64,000 nt of DNA from Caballeronia concitans. GTDB taxonomy: Bacteria; Pseudomonadota; Gammaproteobacteria; Burkholderiales; Burkholderiaceae. Under the pieces are notes generated by a model, which was given only the letters and a program-made list of their open reading frames with translations, did not search any database and had not been told where the DNA came from. The stretch lies in NCBI RefSeq assembly GCF_001544615.1, contig NZ_FCNV02000012.1, forward strand, positions 62,001-126,000. The letters are read 5' to 3'. This document shows, one piece after another, positions 60,589-64,000 of this stretch (positions within the stretch are counted from its first letter, which is position 1; each line of letters starts with the position of its first letter). A program made the position numbers and the translations under genes.

Positions 60589-61812
60589 ATGAGGCCGGTT
60601 CTCGTTCGACTGCATCGCTGGTTCGGCGTCGCCTCCGCGCTGTTTCTGTTCGTCTCGGGGCTCACGGGCGCGATCATCGCGTGGGAGCACGAAATCGACG
60701 CGGTGCTCAATCCGTCGTTCTTCCTTGCGCGCACGGACGGCGCGCCGCTGCCGCCGCTCGAACTCGCTCGCCGCGTGGAAGCCGCCGATCCGCGCGTCGA
60801 AGTGACGTATCTGCCGCTCGGCGTCGAGCCGGGGCACACCGCGCAGATGATGGTCTGGCCGCGCACGAATCCGTCGACGGGCGCGCCGTATGCCGTCGAT
60901 TACAACCAGATCGCCGTCGATCCGGCCACCGGCGACGTGCAGGCGCGCCGCATGTGGGGCGCGGTATCGCTCGCGCGCATCGATCTGATGCCGTTTCTCT
61001 ACAAGCTCCACTACACGCTGCATCTGCCCGTGCTCGGCGGCGTCGATGTCGGCACATGGCTGCTGGGCATCGTCGGGATCGTCTGGTTCCTCGATAGCGG
61101 CATCGCGCTCGTGCTGTCGTTCCCGAGCGTGAAGGCGTGGCGCAAGTCGCTCGCGTTCCGCTTCCGGCGCGGCGGGTATGCGCTGACGTTCGATCTGCAC
61201 CGCTCCGGCGGCGTCTGGATTTGGGGCCTGCTGCTGGTGATGGCGCTCACGTCCGTCTCGATGAACCTGAGCGATCCGGTCGTGCGGCCGATCGTTTCCG
61301 CGTTCTCGAAGCTGTCGCCATCGTTCTTCGAAAACGCCGATCTCGTTCGCGCCGGTCCGACGGGCCACGCAACCGTGACGCGCGCGCAGATTCTAGACAC
61401 CGCCGCGCGCGATGCGAAGCGCGAAAACATCGCGGAGCCGATGGGCGCGCTGTACTACGTTCCCGCCATGCAGGCGTACGGCGTCGGCTTTTTCGCGCCG
61501 GGGCGCGATCACGGCGACGGCGGCCTCGGCAACGCGTGGCTGTACTACAACGGGCACACGGGCGCGCTCGCGGGATCGTCGATTCCGGGGCGCGGCTCGG
61601 CCGGCGACATCTTCATGCAGGCGCAGTTTCCGCTGCATTCGGGGCGCATCGTCGGGATCGCGGGGCGGATTCTCGTCAGCGCGGTGGGCGTCGCCGTGGC
61701 CGTTCTGAGCGCGACCGGACTCCTCATCTGGATGCGAAAACGCGCGGCGCGGCGGCATTCGGCGGCGGCAGCGGACGCGCGGGCGCCGCGGGGGCGGTCG
61801 TTGTCGTCGTGA
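60589..61812 (+). CDS. PepSY-associated membrane protein, probable siderophore-iron reductase/uptake partner
   Basis: This 407-residue protein starts at ATG 60589 (MRPVLVRLHRWFGVASALFL). It follows the PepSY-TM layout: an N-terminal helix, a periplasmic PepSY-like loop (YNQIAVDPATGDVQARRMWG), then further helices with conserved LHYTLHLPVLGG and DLHRSGGVWIWGLLLVM, in which His residues may bind haem. Such proteins (PiuB/FoxB/FegB-type) reduce iron in siderophores or assist uptake and are usually next to TonB receptors, as here. The upstream Fur-like box supports iron control. Confidence 0.87.
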   Translation: MRPVLVRLHRWFGVASALFLFVSGLTGAIIAWEHEIDAVLNPSFFLARTDGAPLPPLELARRVEAADPRVEVTYLPLGVEPGHTAQMMVWPRTNPSTGAPYAVDYNQIAVDPATGDVQARRMWGAVSLARIDLMPFLYKLHYTLHLPVLGGVDVGTWLLGIVGIVWFLDSGIALVLSFPSVKAWRKSLAFRFRRGGYALTFDLHRSGGVWIWGLLLVMALTSVSMNLSDPVVRPIVSAFSKLSPSFFENADLVRAGPTGHATVTRAQILDTAARDAKRENIAEPMGALYYVPAMQAYGVGFFAPGRDHGDGGLGNAWLYYNGHTGALAGSSIPGRGSAGDIFMQAQFPLHSGRIVGIAGRILVSAVGVAVAVLSATGLLIWMRKRAARRHSAAAADARAPRGRSLSS

Positions 61813-61859
61813 GCGCGGACTGCCGCGGGGTTGCGCGACCGCAAATTTCGCGCATTTTG

Positions 61860-61880
61860 AAATGATAACAAGTATCATTT
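61860..61880. promoter_or_regulatory. Fur box upstream of the TonB receptor
   Basis: AAATGATA (61860-61867) and TATCATTT (61873-61880) are perfect 8-base arms around ACAAG. This matches the Fur consensus GATAATGATAATCATTATC closely. It lies 126 bases before the receptor start and 48 after the PepSY stop. Confidence 0.85.
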
Positions 61881-62006
61881 ACGTTAAAATTCCGCGCACA
61901 GTCGAGCCGCCGTCCGCACAGGATGGACGAACGACATAGAAAAATGCCGCCCGGATTCCAACAATGCCCGGGACGGAACCGACCACCACCGACGCTTCTC
62001 CGATTC

Positions 62007-64000
62007 ATGCCCGTTCTCCGTTCGCAAACCCTGCAGGCCGCGCCTGCACAGGCGCTGGCGCATCGCGCCGTCATCGTCGCGGCGATTGCCGTCGCTTTCT
62101 CCGCTCCCGCTTATGCGCAGGACGCCTCTCCATCGGCTGACAACACGCTGGCGGCGGTCAAGGTTCAAGCGAGCAAAGAGCAGCTTCCCGGCGACCTCGC
62201 GCCGACATTCGCGGGCGGCCAGGTCGCGCGCGGCGCGGACTTCGGCGTGCTCGGCCAGCAACGCACGCTCGACGTGCCGTTCAGCATGACGACGTACACC
62301 TCGAAGCTGATCGAAGACCAGCAGGCGCGCACCATCGGCGACGTGCTCGCGAACGATCCGGCCGTGCGCACCGCGTACGGCTTCGGCAATTTCGCGGAGA
62401 CGTACATCATTCGCGGCTTCCAGCTCGACGGCGACGATGTCTCGCTCAACGGCCTCTACGGCATCACGCCGCGCCAGCTCGTCGCCACCGATGCGCTCGA
62501 GCGCGTCGACGTGTTCAAGGGCGCGAACACGTTTCTGAACGGGGCGTCGCCGAACGGATCGGCGGTGGGCGGCGGGTTGAACCTGCAATTGAAGCGCGCC
62601 GACGACAAGCCGCTCACGCGCGTCACGCTCGACGGCACGGCGTCGGGGGAAATCGGCGCGCATGTCGATGTGGGCCGGCGTTTCGGCAGCGAAGGGCAGT
62701 TCGGCATCCGCGTGAATCAGGCGAATCACGACGGCGAAACGAGCATCGACGGCGAACATCGGCGGGACAACACGACGGCCGTTTCGCTCGACTGGCGCGG
62801 CGACAAGCTGCGTCTGTACGGCGATTTCCTGTATCAGCGCCAGCGCGTGAACGACGGCCGGCCGACCGTGAACGTGAGCGGCGGCTTCATTCCCGAGACG
62901 CCCTCGGCCACCTACAACTATGCGCAGACCTGGAGCTACAGTTCGATCGAGGATACGGTCGGCATCCTGCGCGCCGAATACGACTTCCTGCCGGGCTGGA
63001 CCGCCTATATCGCGGGCGGCATGCGCCACACGGACGAGCACGGCGAATACTCGTCGCCGACGGTTTCCGCCACGGGCACGACCGCGTCGCGGCTCGGCGT
63101 GCCGCACAAGGAAGACGGCAGTTCCGCCGAAGCCGGCGTGCGCGGCCACTTCAATACCGGACCGGTCTCGCATTTCGTGACGGCGGGCGCGTCGATCGTA
63201 CGCGTCGATTCGATGTCGGCGTACACGTTCGCCGGCGCGTTTCCGACGAGCCTCTACGACACGCCGCAGGTGCCGTATCCGGCGAGCACGCTGTCGGCCG
63301 GCAATCTCGCGAATCCGGGCACGGTCGGTCTGAACCTGATGCGCAGCGCATCGGTGTCGGACACGCTCGGCTTCCTGAACGACCGCGTGCTGTTCACGGT
63401 CGGCGCGCGCTATCAGGAACTGCACACCGACACGTTCGATTACACCGGCAAGCCGACGCGCGCCTACGACGATTCGATCACGACGCCGCTCTTCGGCCTC
63501 GTCGTCAAGCCGTGGCAGAACGTGGCGTTCTTCGCGAATCGCAGCGAGGCGCTGGCTATCGGCGATTCCGCGCCGAACACGGCGGTGAACTTCGGCGAGC
63601 AGTTGCCGCCCGAGAAGTCGAAGCAATACGAAGTCGGCGCGAAGTACGACAACGGCAAGTACGGCGCATCGCTTGCGCTGTTCCAGATCGAAAAGCCGCT
63701 GACGTACACGAACAGCGCGGGCTTCTTCGTCGATAACGGACGCGAGCGGCATCGCGGCGTGGAGGCGTCGGTCTATGGCGAGCCGTTGCGCGGCGTGCGC
63801 CTGATCGCGGGCGCGACGTATATTCATGGCACGCAGCTCGACACCGGCAGCGCGACGACGGACGGCAACATGCCCATCGGCGTGCCGACCTTCATGTTCA
63901 ACGTCAACGCGGAATACGACGTGCCGGTGCTGAACGGCCTCACGCTGACGGCGCGCTGGATCCACACCGGATCGCAATATCTGAACGTGACGAACACGCT
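62007..64000 (+). CDS. TonB-dependent siderophore receptor (partial, runs off window)
   Basis: ATG 62007 starts a frame that is open to the window end, so at least 664 residues are seen and the C-terminal barrel strands are missing. Residues 1-38 form a signal peptide ending in PAYAQ. A TonB-box-like stretch (NTLAAVKVQ) follows, then the plug domain (about 65-180; IGDVLANDPAVRTAYGFGNFAETYIIRGF, DALERVDVFKGANTFLNG) and barrel strands with EKSKQYEVGAKYDNGKYGASL. It resembles FhuE/FcuA-type hydroxamate or ferrichrome receptors. A Fur box and PepSY gene lie upstream. Confidence 0.9.
   Translation, partial: MPVLRSQTLQAAPAQALAHRAVIVAAIAVAFSAPAYAQDASPSADNTLAAVKVQASKEQLPGDLAPTFAGGQVARGADFGVLGQQRTLDVPFSMTTYTSKLIEDQQARTIGDVLANDPAVRTAYGFGNFAETYIIRGFQLDGDDVSLNGLYGITPRQLVATDALERVDVFKGANTFLNGASPNGSAVGGGLNLQLKRADDKPLTRVTLDGTASGEIGAHVDVGRRFGSEGQFGIRVNQANHDGETSIDGEHRRDNTTAVSLDWRGDKLRLYGDFLYQRQRVNDGRPTVNVSGGFIPETPSATYNYAQTWSYSSIEDTVGILRAEYDFLPGWTAYIAGGMRHTDEHGEYSSPTVSATGTTASRLGVPHKEDGSSAEAGVRGHFNTGPVSHFVTAGASIVRVDSMSAYTFAGAFPTSLYDTPQVPYPASTLSAGNLANPGTVGLNLMRSASVSDTLGFLNDRVLFTVGARYQELHTDTFDYTGKPTRAYDDSITTPLFGLVVKPWQNVAFFANRSEALAIGDSAPNTAVNFGEQLPPEKSKQYEVGAKYDNGKYGASLALFQIEKPLTYTNSAGFFVDNGRERHRGVEASVYGEPLRGVRLIAGATYIHGTQLDTGSATTDGNMPIGVPTFMFNVNAEYDVPVLNGLTLTARWIHTGSQYLNVTNT

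Noticed and set aside
61884-63977. A 697-residue open frame antisense to the TonB receptor
   Set aside because: Composition is dominated by Arg and Ala, with no motif; the plus strand carries a clear receptor with signal peptide and Fur box.
1-64000. CRISPR arrays, tRNA genes, insertion sequences or prophage
   Set aside because: No regularly spaced repeats, no cloverleaf with a GTTCGA arm, and no transposase, integrase or phage structural genes were found on either strand.

Overview
The window is high-GC DNA (third codon positions almost always G or C) with dense, mostly operonic coding. The gene families point to a Burkholderiaceae genome, most like Paraburkholderia or Caballeronia: several ACS-family MFS carriers, IclR/LysR/AraC/LuxR regulators beside catabolic genes, a fused LivG-LivF ATPase, a large-subunit KatE catalase and a bacteriophytochrome. 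The mix of nutrient uptake, aromatic and acyl-CoA catabolism and stress genes, with no ribosomal or other core genes, suits a secondary chromosome or megaplasmid. I saw no tRNA, rRNA, insertion sequence, prophage or CRISPR array. This assignment is inferred from family content, not from any database search.

Layout. 1-4.6 kb: the end of one MFS carrier, an MFS/amidohydrolase pair and a PhoX-like phosphatase. 4.6-6.5 kb: a long, structured, lower-GC intergenic stretch and two small exported proteins. 6.5-10.6 kb: two YsnF/AvaK (DUF2382) stress proteins, an orphan TadE/TadG pair and a PAP2 phosphatase. 10.7-12.5 kb: a yybP-ykoY manganese riboswitch driving mntP, then a YncE-like beta-propeller. 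12.5-19.9 kb: a probable aromatic-degradation locus (FAD monooxygenase, DUF2783 protein, two IclR regulators, an MBL-fold hydrolase with an altered metal site, an MFS carrier and a DszC-like flavoenzyme) in which two promoters carry the same inverted-repeat operator. 20-27.4 kb: a SulP permease, a pair of coupled alpha/beta-hydrolase-like genes, KatE and an NmrA-like reductase. 27.8-34.2 kb: a large LuxR/ATPase regulator, a lipoprotein hydrolase, small proteins and a cytochrome P450. 34.3-38.9 kb: LysR, class II aldolase, MFS carrier and a GH88 hydrolase.

38.9-52.2 kb is a carboxylic-acid module. A leftward operon encodes two MaoC proteins, enoyl-CoA hydratase, acyl-CoA dehydrogenase and a class III CoA-transferase, with an AraC regulator at its end. 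A rightward TRAP transporter diverges from it, and a LIV-type ABC transporter follows. The likely logic is uptake of an acid, activation to a CoA ester, oxidation and hydration. 52.2-59.4 kb holds a DUF4142 protein, the bacteriophytochrome kinase, a PQQ-type sugar dehydrogenase, a candidate small RNA, small DUF proteins, an Lrp regulator and an unusual 63-residue Gly/Ser/Thr-rich peptide with its own terminator. 59.4-64 kb ends in a fatty-acid hydroxylase and an iron-uptake pair (PepSY membrane protein and TonB-dependent siderophore receptor), each preceded by a Fur-like box; the receptor runs off the window.

The least explained items are the twin-operator IclR catabolic locus with its altered MBL enzyme, the candidate small RNA at 57.1-57.25 kb, the 63-residue peptide gene and the coupled hydrolase-like pair at 21.8-24.1 kb.
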